Origin: Ceratodon purpureus
Taxonomy: Eukaryota; Streptophyta; Bryopsida; Pseudoditrichales; Ditrichaceae
Assembly: GCA_014871385.1 (NCBI GenBank)
Contig: CM026431.1
Location: forward strand, 13,979,594 to 14,043,593
Direction: 5' to 3'
Length of the DNA: 64,000 bases
The notes beneath the pieces are model-generated. The model had not been told where the DNA came from. It made no database searches and was given only the letters and a program-made list of their open reading frames with translations. How positions within the stretch are numbered: position 1 is the first letter of the stretch; each line of letters starts with the position of its first letter. A program made the position numbers and the translations under genes. Shown piece after piece: positions 32,701-44,279 of this stretch.

Positions 32701-33714
32701 ACGAGTTGCTCAGCACCACGTTCCTGTTTCCTGTGATGCGTGACATAGCTGTACAAAGAGGTACTCGACCTGCAGTACGTTCTGTGGTCAGTGAGCAACT
32801 CCATTGTCCATTAAATGATAACTCAGAATAGGTCGAATCATCAAACTATACATTTTGCACCACTCCAAACCTGTCTACATTACAAGAGTGGCATGAGGTT
32901 CTCGCAGAGCAGCTGCACTGAAATAGACGGAAGGGTAGAAGAGTCTGCATGATGGAAAGGTAACCAAATAAACCCCAAATGGATACGACAGTCTCTTTGA
33001 ACAGTGAAGAAAATCTGGCAATAGGAGTATGGATTCAAAACTGTTTATCCACCACTAATATCATAGGGCTCCGCATGTAATAACATCCACGGAAAAACAC
33101 GAGCATGTAAGGGTGTAAGGGTGCGCTTCACATGGACCCAGCTGCAATATTAAGCTGTTAAATTGTGCGTACTTTTACGTTTATGTGTGACTAAGTTTCT
33201 CCCATACCTCTACTTATTCACTTCTTCACCTGCTCACTTCTTCATTTGTTTCTGACGACTACTACAAAATTAAATGTGCAGGTACGGTGGACCAACCAGA
33301 CATGCAGTTGGCGCCGACCATACTCTGTGTACCAAATGTCAGCCTTTCAAAAAGATTGGCATATATAGTTGGATAAGTGTATTCGAGTGGATTGAAAATT
33401 GCAGAGCAGCGCTCACGGAAGAGAGGAGTTGGAGAGTTACTTGAGTGCGTGTCAAGCTTGCTTAAATTTGTGGATTTCGAAATGTTGCGCTCGTTAAGCT
33501 GTAATCCATTTTACAAAAGGCTAGAATGGTAGTGATCAGGATTGTAGTGTATTGTAGTGGCTTGCAGAATTTCGCCGTCCACAAAAATGTTTTCGACAGT
33601 TCCCGACTGTGCATAGAGATCCTCCACAGCATTGAGTGTTGACAAGACTATTGATACGTGACCGATCGGCTCGTCTGTAGATTTGATTCTTCGGCATTGT
33701 ATGTTTGAGCAACC
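29764..33714. other. Upstream KCS flank and gene-less spacer
   Basis: The first few hundred bases should hold the KCS promoter, but no definite element can be named. The rest is non-coding by appearance. A TC microsatellite lies near 32077-32093. ORFs at 30830-31042, 31072-31356 and 32322-32585 have no recognisable features. Confidence 0.45.
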
Positions 33715-33981
33715 ATGGCACTTGTAGCGAAGTACTGGAAGACAGTGTCCAGACAAACCCAAGTTGATCCAGAAGATGAGATTAATATTATAAGAGACAG
33801 ACTTCGCAAGAGAATTCAGGAACCTGAAATTGTAAGCTGTGCGGTATCCAAGCAAATGGTGGATGTCAGCAGACTTCGAATGAAGCTGTCACAGAAACTG
33901 AAGAGACAACCAGTAAAGGGAGTGCTGCTCATCCCTCCTTCCCATGAACGTCCAAGTAGCATCTTCCATGAGAAAAAATGA
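33715..33981 (+). CDS. Possible small protein (88 aa), unrecognised
   Basis: The ATG sits in a good plant start context (AACCATGGC). The product is basic and charged, with a helix-like region (EDEINIIRDRLRKRIQEPE) and a Lys/Arg-rich middle (RLRMKLSQKLKRQ). It has no domain I know and no recognised neighbour. It could be a small gene, an exon of a larger one, or chance. Confidence 0.25.
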   Translation: MALVAKYWKTVSRQTQVDPEDEINIIRDRLRKRIQEPEIVSCAVSKQMVDVSRLRMKLSQKLKRQPVKGVLLIPPSHERPSSIFHEKK

Positions 33982-34633
33982 TCAGGGTCCAAATTTTTAC
34001 TATATGCACCATATGTAATAAACAGTAATTAAATACTCTCATGTGGTTTTTGCAATCACATTGTAAGGTATTTCATGTAAGGTATTCTATGTTGTAGGGT
34101 ATCGCATATTTATCACTACACACCATGCTGAATGTGGAGAAAGACTTGTTAATTTGAGGTTCGCTGCATCTTCAAAAATCTTCTCTGCTCCTTGTTGCTA
34201 ATCATTTTCTTGCTAACCAATTCCTATTCTCAACTAAGTTAGTTCCACAATGTGGATCAACAGAATGCTAATGCCAGCTGCAGTTTAGGTCCCTGACAAA
34301 AGCAGCCATAGCCAAACTCGAGCAGCTCACAAATCCCATTGACGCTTAATTGCCCCGTAGATATCTGATGACCTTCATGTGTTGACGAATAATGCCACAA
34401 AAGAGAAGTAGAGACACTCTGTATGCCCGAACTTGCCTCAATGAAACAGTAATCCACATAAACAACTCTGCTTTATCACCAACCATATCGACATACTAAC
34501 AACGAAATACAAATATGCAAAATTGAAACCCCAGCAGCTGTTGCAACGAGAGCATCACAGTTTTAATCTTGACAAAATTTGATATGTACACAATATGATA
34601 TTGGATATAAGCGAGCCCTAAACTGCGAGCACT
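33982..34633. other. Downstream flank of the DLH-family gene
   Basis: AT-rich, no gene seen; expected to include the 3' untranslated region of the minus-strand gene that ends at 34634. Confidence 0.45.
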
Positions 34634-35335
34634 CTAGAGATACTTGGCAAACCAGTCAAGCATGAGCTTGTGCGCCTCGTTGGCCTTCTCCACATCATTC
34701 TCATCATTCTCCTCATACCGCACCGTCCACCCGTGCCGAACATCCGAGAAAACCTTCACAAAGCTCTTCACCTCGGTCCGCGACGCCAGCAGCTCCTCGT
34801 ACTGCTCAACGCCATCAGTGGGCGCGGCAAGAACAGCAATCGGCACCACCACCTCCTCGTAATCCGACTTCTCAACAAAACTCGGGTGCAGCTGCACGAC
34901 CGCACGCACATCCTTCTCCTTCCCCAAACACACCGCCACCTTCGCCCCCCAGCAGAACCCCGCACACCCCACGGCCCCGAACCCCTTGTCCTTCACGGCC
35001 TCCACCACACCCCGAGTCATCTCCAACGCCTCATCCTTGGCGCCGTGCTTCGCAATCCACGGGCCAAAGTCCCCCGCCGCGAAGCTCCCCGTGAACGGAT
35101 CCCCTTTCAGCACATCCGGCACCACCACAAAATACCCCCCCTCCACAGCCACCTTGTCCGCCAGCTTCCGCAGCAACGGCGCGTCGAACCCGAACACATC
35201 GTTGATCATAATCACCGCAGCCGACGCCGAAGCCGACCCGGTAATGTAAACCTTCGTCCCCGCCAGAACCTCCTCCTTCCCCACCTGCGTGGGCGCCGCG
35301 GGCGGCGCAGGCGTGCAGCAAGCCTCGGTCACCAT
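34634..35335 (-). CDS. Dienelactone hydrolase family protein (alpha/beta hydrolase)
   Basis: A single-exon gene of 233 codons from the chosen Met. The family includes bacterial carboxymethylenebutenolidases and the plant proteins often labelled endo-1,3;1,4-beta-D-glucanase-like; substrates in plants are mostly unknown. The nucleophile motif GCAGFCWGAK carries the catalytic Cys (DLH enzymes use Cys, not Ser). The Asp in LAAPTDG and the His in SDVRHGWTVR complete the triad. I chose ATG 35335 because it gives MVTEACC, matching the short Cys-Cys N terminus of plant relatives. An upstream in-frame ATG at 35371 would add 12 residues. No transit peptide is obvious, so a cytosolic location is likely. 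The coding GC content is much higher than that of the flanks. Confidence 0.9.
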   Translation of the reverse strand: MVTEACCTPAPPAAPTQVGKEEVLAGTKVYITGSASASAAVIMINDVFGFDAPLLRKLADKVAVEGGYFVVVPDVLKGDPFTGSFAAGDFGPWIAKHGAKDEALEMTRGVVEAVKDKGFGAVGCAGFCWGAKVAVCLGKEKDVRAVVQLHPSFVEKSDYEEVVVPIAVLAAPTDGVEQYEELLASRTEVKSFVKVFSDVRHGWTVRYEENDENDVEKANEAHKLMLDWFAKYL

Positions 35336-35759
35336 TGTCGATAAGTTGGGAGCTTCAACCGAGGAATGCAAATGCGAGGTCCGAGTGCGGGATTATAATG
35401 CGATGCGAAGTGCATGCAATGGGAGAATATCAGATGATTTGGGCATGGACTGGTCGTGAAGCGAAGGCGCGCGTGAAGCTGCCTCGCGGATGCACGGCGC
35501 GGATGGCGCGACGGGGCGTGCGACCTGCAACGCGCAACGTCGATGGCTGGGGTCGCGTACACGGCGTCACGGCGGCCTGGCAGAAGCGCCTCTGTGTTGT
35601 TGGGGGTGGCTGCAGGAAGTGGAAGTCTCTGCACATATCCAGCCCATTTCCAGCAAGGAGGTGGAAGTGCCTGCCCAAAGTGCCACCTCAAGGCTTGTGT
35701 GATATCGGATTCCACATCCTGCATGTGGAAGCTCCATCATAATTATGGTGAAACCACTT
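35336..35759. promoter_or_regulatory. GC-rich upstream region of the DLH-family gene
   Basis: This 5' flank of the minus-strand gene is unusually GC-rich up to about 35700, which creates open frames on both strands (for example 35335-35742 plus). These have no conserved features. It is probably promoter and 5' leader. Confidence 0.35.
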
Positions 35760-35764
35760 ATAAG

Positions 35765-36320
35765 CGGGCATTTCAGGATTATGTAAGGAATCTACATTCT
35801 TGGGTGATGAAATGAGTGGGTTACTATTTTTCAGGGATAAGGAATAGGAAAAGACAAAATTTCCCTATTTTTTTTATATTTTAAAGCACACACATAATTA
35901 AATACAAATTTTAGAAGTGGAAACCTGTAAGCGGGCACCCTATTTATGTACGCACGAGGTACATGCAAGGGAGGTTAAATCTTTATAAAGGCAAGAATCT
36001 AGGGTGAACGCTCATGGAGTGGTGCCTGATGATAGGTGGTTTCACCTAAAGATATGAATATGTATTTTCAAACATTTAAGGAATTTACTATACTTGTAGA
36101 GGTGGAATGAGTGGCTTACTATTTTTCAGTGATTAACAATAAGAAAAGACGAAGTCTCTCCAATTTTAAGATATTTATAAGCACTTACTATAATAACTAC
36201 AAATTTTAGAAGTGACCAATATAGGTTAACCTATAGTTGAACACCCTACTTCATGTACGCATGGTGTACATTATGGGTAATTATAGGGTGATCATATCTG
36301 TAGTGGAGCAAGAATCTAAC
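35765..36320. repeat. Diverged direct duplication of about 250 bp
   Basis: Two copies (about 35765-36035 and 36075-36320) share in order GAAATGAGTGGGTTACTATTT / GGAATGAGTGGCTTACTATT, an AAAAGACRAA segment, ACAAATTTTAGAAGTG, CACCCTA, ATGTACGCA and GCAAGAATCTA. They are non-coding and separated by about 40 bp. It could be an old tandem duplication or two copies of a small repeat. Confidence 0.7.
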
Positions 36321-36551
36321 ACTGTTCGCCTTTGGGGGAGGGGGGCCGGGTACGGTATAGGTGTTCATACCAAAGAAATACTCATTGTATTAAAAGGGTA
36401 GTTTGGGAAACCATCCGCACTCAACGCCGAGGTTACCTGGGAGTTACTAATTTCTGAGGTCAAAAGGACTTCCCTCCTCCTAGATTCGTAGGAAGCTCTA
36501 ACAGAGGTGGAGAGTGTTCACACAATTAGGGTTCCAAATGGTGCTGAGTGA

Positions 36552-36621
36552 GTCCCTGCTTTATATACTTTAACTCCCGGTTTAAGTTTAAATCGGGGGT
36601 CCTGGTATATAAAGCGGGGAC
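36552..36621. repeat. 70-nt near-perfect hairpin
   Basis: The outer arms GTCCCTGCTTTATATAC and GTATATAAAGCGGGGAC pair with one mismatch. Inside them CTCCCGGTTTAA pairs with TTAAATCGGGGG. The whole forms one stem with a few-base loop. Its 3' arm and the following ~70 bp recur, diverged, at about 36778-36885, so the hairpin is part of a repeated unit. Confidence 0.7.
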
Positions 36622-36885
36622 ACACTCTGCTTCATTTATAACCATAATCTGTGAGGTTTCTCCACCTGTGTTGGAGCTCTTTGCGAAGCATAGTACTAGT
36701 CAAGTTTTGTTGACCTCTGAATTAAGAAACACCAAAGTTATCCTGGCGTTGAGTACAGATTGGCTCAAGAACTTCCAATTTAAATTGGGAGTCCTCCTAT
36801 ATTAAGCGGCGATAAGTTCTGCTCATTTTTAACCATAATTCTTTGTCATCTCTTCACTTCTCTCGGAGTTTTTTTCTAATTGGAT

Positions 36886-38970
36886 TATTAGTGAAGGTAT
36901 TTTTAACCGATGATTGGAGTAACTTACTATCTACACTTGAATGGAAGAATTGATTTTTTTGCAAAAACTATCATCTTTTAGTCTTGTTGAGAAAAAGGTT
37001 GTGAAAAAAATTAATACTAAATTTAGTTCCATCAACAAAGAACTCGAAGAGTGTTCTACCTCAAAAAAATATGAAGAAAAATTGCGAGACCACTGACCAA
37101 TGTTGTCATCATGTCCTTTGGTATTATTGGTCCTACATGGTCATGAAGAGAAAAAAGATATTGAAGTTGGGGTTGAAAACTTGAAAGGTTGTTTGAAAGG
37201 CTATATAGATTATATATATGGCTATTCAAAAGGTTATTGCAAAAGTTATTTCAAACAATATTTAAAAATCGGTTTACATATTTTTAAAACCAAAACAAAG
37301 CATAACTTCATTTGTTTTTTGTATATTTTATTTTATTTCATTTTTATATGAACACCTTTCATTTCTTACTTATTAGTTTTAATTTTTTTGGAATTTTTTT
37401 CACAAAGTGGTCTTCAAGCAATTTTCAATTTTACACACTACAAACCATCATTCAAAAATCGAGTAACTTTGTTTTTAACTATATTTTAATTTTGTTGACA
37501 AGGTACCATACTCGGAGAGGGGTTTTACCTAAAAAAATTACAAATGGAATTGAAAGGTGTAGGCATCAACGTCGGCATAGTCGTGATTGTTGTCAACCAC
37601 CTTCGCTTGCAACTTTCTATATATACATCTAAATATAAATTTATCTATTTACTTCTTAAATGTAAGACTTCACACTTATCTGGCAAGTGCTGCAATAGAA
37701 ACTTCTTTGTGAAATATTTTAATTCATTTTCAAATTAAAAAATACTGAGTTTGTACCAAAAGACATGACAGATTATGATTTTCGTCGACGGTTGTGCCTA
37801 GTCCTAGTTATTATGATTGTAAGATTTTATACTTACCTTGGCATACAATAATGTTTCCATATTTTGAAGGTAGATTGTGTATCATTTGGAAAATTGTAAC
37901 GTTCAAAGTTATGACCACCCCCATAATCATAATCTCATAACATATATGGTGGGCAATATATGGATTCATAATATTAAAAATATCTCTCTTCTATACACAC
38001 TGATATGAGTCGGTGCCTTATTGCAAATCTTGACTTTTCTTATTACAAAGAAGTGGGATTTTCATCGAATATAAATTTAACTACCATTAATCCTTGTAGA
38101 ATCTTCACACACAGCTCTAATGTTGATTAGATCTCTACCAATATTCGGAGGCACCTAGCCGATTTGAAACAATGGTCAAGGTATTTGATAGTGCAAGTGT
38201 GGAGTGATTTTATGGATTTTTTTTAAAACCTATTTTTGGCACTTTTGTACCTTTTGAATATGAAGTAAGAACCGCCCAAGTGTCTCCACTTCAACATGTT
38301 CAAATTCTAAAAATATAATTTAATATATACTTTTCACATATAAATAACCTTTTTAGTAATGACAATGGTTGTTTGTTTTGGAAAACATATAAATTAGGTT
38401 ATATGAAAGGTTTTTTTGAAATTGGCTTGTCCCTAACAACGAACATAGAAATGATTAAACTTTATTTTTTGATAACATATATATAAATATGAATTACTTG
38501 GAAGTTATTACTAATTTTTTGTTGGAAAAACACCTTAATAGAGTGAATGTACAAATTTAATTTTTATTATATCTATTATACAATTGAGCATGGTTGTCTC
38601 ACTCGACGGTTCCGCGCCGGAATCCGTCGAGACACCGATGCTACGACACGTGGACATGCACGCCCAGGCACCCTCATGCAGGCTGCAGTTCCCCATCTGC
38701 GTTGCTGCTTTGCTGCATGCTGCCTGCGTATGCCTCCTATGCGAGTGCCGCTCGGAATTGGCCTGCGCGCACACCGACCCATCTGCTCACCATCCTGCAC
38801 CAAGACGTAGTCGCCGGAGGAAACCGTCTTTGGGTAAGCTTGTTTTTTTGTATGCATTGGCTGAGGAGTGCGGGATGGTTGAATTGGGATTTTCGGGTTT
38901 TCAACTGGGTTTTGGTTTGGCTTGGAGGGGGACGTTGGATTCTCGAGCCGGTTGTTTGTGTTTGGCTTGG
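36886..38970. other. AT-rich spacer, no gene recognised
   Basis: Strongly AT-rich to about 38580, then GC-rich as the 4CL-like fragment approaches. Open frames at 37100-37351 and 37312-37632 are AT-driven. From 38584 several overlapping frames exist, but none matches the N-terminal part of an acyl-CoA ligase. Confidence 0.45.
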
Positions 38971-40112
38971 AGAATCGCCGAGTTTTTCATCTTCGTGTTA
39001 GGAGTCTTCTCGATCGGCGCCATCTACTCGGGGTCGAACCCAGCTGCTCACGAGTCTGAGATTCACGAGCAAGCTTCAAACTCAAGAGCAAAGCTCGTGA
39101 TCACAGACTTGAAAACGTACACGAAGGTTGAAGCGCTTGGGGTGCCTGTCGTGGTGGTCGCCCCGGGGGAGGTGCCAGATGGTTCTCATTCGCACTTGTC
39201 TCTGTTCGAAGCAGATGGGTCACAAGCGCCGGAGGTCGAGTTTTGAGAGCACGACGTGTGCGCGCTGCCCTACACTTCAAGCACGACGGGCGTGTGCAAG
39301 GGCGTCATGATCACCCACCGCAATGTGATCGCGAATCTGAGCCAAACGCTGGGGGAACTCGAGTGCGCATACGCGCAAGGCCTCATTCCTGATGGTGAGG
39401 AGCACATCGTTCTTGGCCTCATGCCTTTCTTCCACATCTACGGCATCTGCGGCATCTGCTGTGCGTCCATGCGCTTGAAGGGCAAAGTGGTGGTCATGGC
39501 CAGGTATCACCAAACCCTAATACATTCCCATCATGCCATCACTCCAACCTTTCTACATTTCCAATCATCTGCATGTGCATTGTTTCAGATACAACTTGCA
39601 GGATTTCCTCGCCATACTGCTGAAGCACGGCGTCACATTCGCACCCATAGTCCCCCCGATTCTCCTCCAGCTTGTGAAAACCGACCTGAACTTCGACCCC
39701 AGCAAACTCAAACTCAAGTCAGTCCTGACAGCAGCGGCACCGCTGGGCATCGAGCTGCAAAGAGCCTTCGAGGCTAAGTTTCCAGGCGTGGAAGTCCATC
39801 AGGTACTGCACATGACCAAACCTCCAAACCCCAAATGCCCTAACCGAGAAACCAGTAAGCTGGGGATGATCTCACATTGCCCACTAATCTCAAACTTGTT
39901 GTGGCTCATGCAGGCATATGGATTGACGGAGTACAGCTGCGTGACGATCTCCCACTGCGACCCCAGCAACGGAAGGGGACCATCCAAGCCTGGATCTGTG
40001 GGGTTCCTCCTCCCGGGACTGGAGCTCAAGTTCAGGGATCCCAGCACTGGTCTCTCCCTGCCTGCAAACACACCCGGGGAGATCTGCGTGCGAGGCGAGT
40101 CCACCATGAAAG
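38971..40112 (+). pseudogene. 4-coumarate:CoA ligase-like gene, broken and truncated
   Basis: Three exons of an acyl-activating (ANL superfamily) enzyme remain: about 38971-39503, 39589-39802 and 39914-40112, with good GT-AG sites and consistent phases. The first starts at EFFIFVLGVFSIGAIYSG and lacks about the first 100 residues of a normal 4CL-like protein. An in-frame TGA at 39244-39246 interrupts it just before the AMP-binding motif. That motif reads YTSSTTGVCKG where the family usually has SSGTTGxxKG, so the conserved Gly is lost. Later motifs QAYGLTEYSC and GEICVRGESTMKG are preserved; the former suggests the 4CL-like clade rather than true 4CL. A donor follows 40112, but no exon for the C-terminal domain with its TGD motif and catalytic Lys follows. 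Intact members activate hydroxycinnamic or fatty acids as CoA thioesters. Confidence 0.85.
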
Positions 40113-42845
40113 GTAAGATCCGCCTCTCTCGTCCCATGGATTGACAGCTTTTGCCTGCACGAATTCCTTCGATCCCGTATCCCAACATGCGCACTCCAAC
40201 AAATTCCCTTCACCTTGCATCTCCATTCTTCTGCTTCTTCACAGCACAAACTTGAGCTTCGAGTAGTTCTCGTATGACTTGTCTTTCATTACACAAGCTT
40301 AGGATGGCAATTTTGTTTCTTCAATCTCCTTCATGTAGTCACAGGCGATTCTTCTCCATAGCCCAGAGCTTGAGAGTGCATGTCGTTCATGTTTACTGCT
40401 GATTGCTAACAAACTATGGCTGTTGAGAATTTGTAAGATACAGCGACTCTGCATTATACAAGTATTATATTATATAAATCTTAAAATATTACTCCAGTGT
40501 GACATCTGAAGCACCTGCCTCTTCTGGGGTTCTGACAGAGGATTTGTTTGTGTCTTGGTGTGCATGATGTTTTTTTGTGCATGATGTTCTGGTTGCCTAA
40601 CTTTGATGTGGGTTTATCAATGAAGCTTCTTGGAGGAAGCCCAGAATAATCACAACCGCGTGGAGGGCGTAACGCTGGCAGTGGAAGCGATTCTGGAACT
40701 CTGCCTTTGCTTAGATACGAACTTCGAGTTCCTTTACACAAGGTTTCTTATTCAGCATCCTTCCTTTTAATTGGAATGCAATGTTTTGATTTGTAGCTTG
40801 AGATAGCTTGAATATGCAGAGATGTGAATGCATTATTATATGATGCTTTGCTATAGCCAGAGATTGATTTAATTTAGTATCATCTGAAAAGAGGTGATGA
40901 TACATTATTCTATTGTAAACTTAAAGCAAGTGAAATATAAATATAAAACTTGGATTAATCCAAGTAAATTGAGTGTACAATTTGTTGATATGTGTGACTA
41001 TTGGCTTTTGCTTTGAGAAGCAATCCTTCTTTGAGCTAGATTCGCCAAGCATATAGCAGGAGTAAATTTCTTTTTGAAAGCACTGTTGTGATGTAATATG
41101 TTGTTTGAATGACACAAATGAAGCCATATGAGGTGGCACACTTGAGCAAGGTTATTTTGTCATTGATGGAGAGATTGTGCAAACAAATGAATTTGACAAA
41201 TTGAGGCTTGAAATTGGCCAACTTGGAAACTCTTATATTTGTGAACATAAGAGTCGTTTTCTTGAACTGAACGTTTTCATAATTGAACATTTTTATTATC
41301 AATGTGGTCAACGGTACGGGTCCCACTATCTACTACAATGCATGCTGCTTAATGTTAGGGCCTTAAACAATCCAAGTTCAACGTGCTGAACGGCACGGGT
41401 CCCACTAGTAGATATATAATTGCTTATGAAAATAATTATTTATTAGTGCTAAAGGCGCCTATGATTTGAGATGGCTCACATGCCACTGCATAATCTAGTT
41501 GTATTAATTTAACTATAGAGAACTATAAAAAAAACCAAATTTGTTAAAAAAACTTGATAACTTGCAATCAAGAATATTTCCATATTATACTTTGTAAAGA
41601 ATTCAAGAAAAAAAATTTATATACCTTGCTTGGATTTCAAAGGATTGTGTGCATTTGCCATTCTTCAAAAACACTCGATTTTGCATTCCAAAACAACATT
41701 TGTGTGAGATGATAAAGCTTTGAGAGAAGCGAATGTGGTTTATTGTCTGAAATTATAAATCTTGAGTATCTTTGTCATATGTTTTTGCAAAATTTAGTAA
41801 AGATTGAGAATAGCGTTTTGTATGATAAGAGGCTTCCTGGGTCAAGAAAATATTATCAAGAATGGAACACATAGGCAAAAAATGCACATCAATTCATACA
41901 AATAATTATCATCAAAATGGCTTGCAAGTTGATTTGGAGAAACTTAGTAAATATCTTGTGAAAGGCATTGAATAGAGTAACCACTCTCTAATTTTTGAGT
42001 CAATTGCACAAGCCTCCCTTGTGTAGTAGGATCACTAGCCTTGCACTCTATGTAATTAAAAATATTTCTATATTATACTTTAGAAATGATTATGGTAACA
42101 AAATCTATATCCTTTATATCCTATACGAGTTTAATTAAAATCAAACAAGTAATGTATTACAAAGTATAATACAAAATATTCATAGGCCAAAAAGATATAA
42201 CACAATTGTTTCAATTTATGTTAAAGATGCTTTAAGTTTCATCTTTGAAATTTACACTCTTAATATTTTATATATTTCAATTCTTTTTTACAATGGACTT
42301 ATTAAAAGATATTTTGGGATTATATAAGAAATTGCAAAACAAAATTATATATAAATTCATCAACTTTTTTAATAAAGAATAAAGTGAGTGGTCCAAAATA
42401 TTAGCATTGCAATATGACTTGAATCAAATATATCATACATTATCAAATTAAAATACATATTGTGGATGATAATTCTTTTAGAAAGACTCTATAATGCAAA
42501 ATCAATTCAAGAATTGCACATGTATTGGAATTGAATAAGAGTACCCTGAATTATAATGTTATAATTTATCTAATAAATTTATTATACAAAATTTAGAAAT
42601 GCGGCTGATTCAAAGTATTTACCTAGATTTCAAATATAAAAAACATCAAATATTGTGTTTAAAACTCATAAATCGAATTTTTCTTAGATATGGCAGCACA
42701 AAAATTTAAAAAGTATTAAACTAATTAAATGAATGGTTGGACATTGATAACAATCAATCTTGTAGAATGACTTTTCATAAATAGTATTTACAATCATCAT
42801 TAACAATAAAAATTGTAGTTGTATTTATTTCATCCACTTGTAACC
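40113..42845. other. Spacer after the 4CL-like pseudogene
   Basis: The missing 3' exons of the 4CL-like gene are not here. A short frame near 40625-40770 is open but unrecognised. At 41308 and 41388 two copies of ACGGYACGGGTCCCACTA lie 80 bp apart. From 41400 the sequence is strongly AT-rich and non-coding. Confidence 0.45.
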
Positions 42846-43787
42846 TTAACCCCTAAAGGACCAAGGTGTTTTGGCACCTCCAAAACCGAAAACTGCAGAT
42901 TTTGACCACCTTATGGAAATTGATGTATGTTTCCTATAAAATTAGATTTTTTGGTATTTACAACCGTAAGATCTTCAACCTAACTATCTTCACTTACACC
43001 TTGTCAAATTTCAACCGTTAGATCCTGACCATTTGTGAGATTATAACAATCAAAGTTTATTGTTTTTTTTTTTTTTTTTGGCATTGTCGTAAAGGCCTAG
43101 TCTAAATGGTGCCAAGGGAGATTTGATGATTGTTAGCTCAAACATTTTGCTCATATTTTTTTCCATGTAGGTAACTAAGTTGGGCACCTTCGTGCAAAAT
43201 TTTGGAGACTCATTTTGATTTTTTGGCCTTCATGCAAATTATTTTCTAGAAGAAGGTACAAAAACCACAATATGGTCAAACTTAAATAACGTTAAATGTT
43301 TTTGGTTTTTTGAAAATGTGAACGGTTAAAAGTTACATCTATGAGTTTGTGAATTTTTAAAAAAATAAAATTTGGAAAAATCCTAAATCTCAAATTTTAA
43401 CAATTTTTTAAAGGAAAAAATGTAAAATTACAAAAAACTTTGAAGCTTGTTCATGTAATTTTTGGAGGCTGCCCTTGTAAAATTGGTAAAATTTTTGACT
43501 TGGACCACTTTGGATTTTGAGTAGTGATTTGGTTATAAACATATTTCTATTTTTTTTTAATAAAAAAAACCTAATTTGAAATTGCCCGTTTTGGACTTGA
43601 AACCTAAAACTTCCAGATGAAGGGTCTAAAATAGGAATTTGACTTTGAAAATTTTATCACGTACACATTGCGGTAAAGGGAGCATCCAATAAAAATTTTA
43701 GACAAAAATATTACTTTAAACCTCTTCATCTAGGCTGCCTGAAACAGCAAAAAGTAGTTTTCGCTTGCCTGGTCCTTTAGGGATTAA
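42846..43787. mobile_element. Non-autonomous TTAA-flanked element, copy C
   Basis: Begins TTAA-CCCCTAAAGGACCA and ends TGGTCCTTTAGGGA-TTAA, giving 13-14-bp inverted repeats with one mismatch, flanked by TTAA. The interior is non-coding. It shares the ACCGTAAGATCTTCAACCTAACT motif and general layout with copies A, B and D but is more diverged. piggyBac-type by the TTAA and CCC ends. Confidence 0.75.
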
Positions 43788-44101
43788 CCATATCATCAAT
43801 GACTTTGTCTTTAATTTATTTTTAGTATTGGAGCTTTCTAACTAACAACTTCTATTACCACTTATTTTTCTATTTTACGCAAATAAATGGATAAAATATT
43901 TTCTTCTAGCTTTGTTTATCTAACGAATTTTACTTTTTACATTTTCAACATAAAAAACTAGGAAATTCAGACTTTAGGACCTTAGAGTTTTTAGACGAAG
44001 GTTATAGAAAAACTAATTAAGTTTTTATTGATATCTCAAAGATGATTATGATTATTTAACTCAAATTATATTGGAAATTAGTTTAATAATCATATTAAAT
44101 A
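43788..44101. other. AT-rich spacer between two transposons
   Basis: About 310 bp between TTAA copy C and the Stowaway-like MITE; no gene or repeat recognised. Confidence 0.5.
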
Positions 44102-44279
44102 CTCCCTCCATCTCACTAAAAGAGCATGGTTTTCTAATAATAGGAGATTTAAGGGTAAATCTAAATTTGGAAACAAATTGGACAAATCTAGAAATAAGTT
44201 GGCCAAATTTAGAGACCACTTTTTTTTTTTGAGACAGATTATTTTACCAAACCATGCTCTTTTAGTGAGACGGAGGGAG
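44102..44279. mobile_element. Stowaway-like MITE (Tc1/mariner superfamily)
   Basis: A 178-bp element with TA on both sides and inverted ends CTCCCTCCATCTCACTAAAA / TTTTAGTGAGACGGAGGGAG. The pairing extends to about 28 bp, up to GAGCATGG. CTCCCTCC ends with TA duplications are the signature of Stowaway elements. The arms continue to pair partly towards the centre. Non-coding; moved by mariner-type transposases, none of which lies in this window. Confidence 0.9.

Noticed and set aside
35335-35742. 135-aa plus-strand ORF upstream of the DLH-family gene
   Set aside because: GC-rich promoter/leader sequence is open on both strands and the product has no conserved feature.
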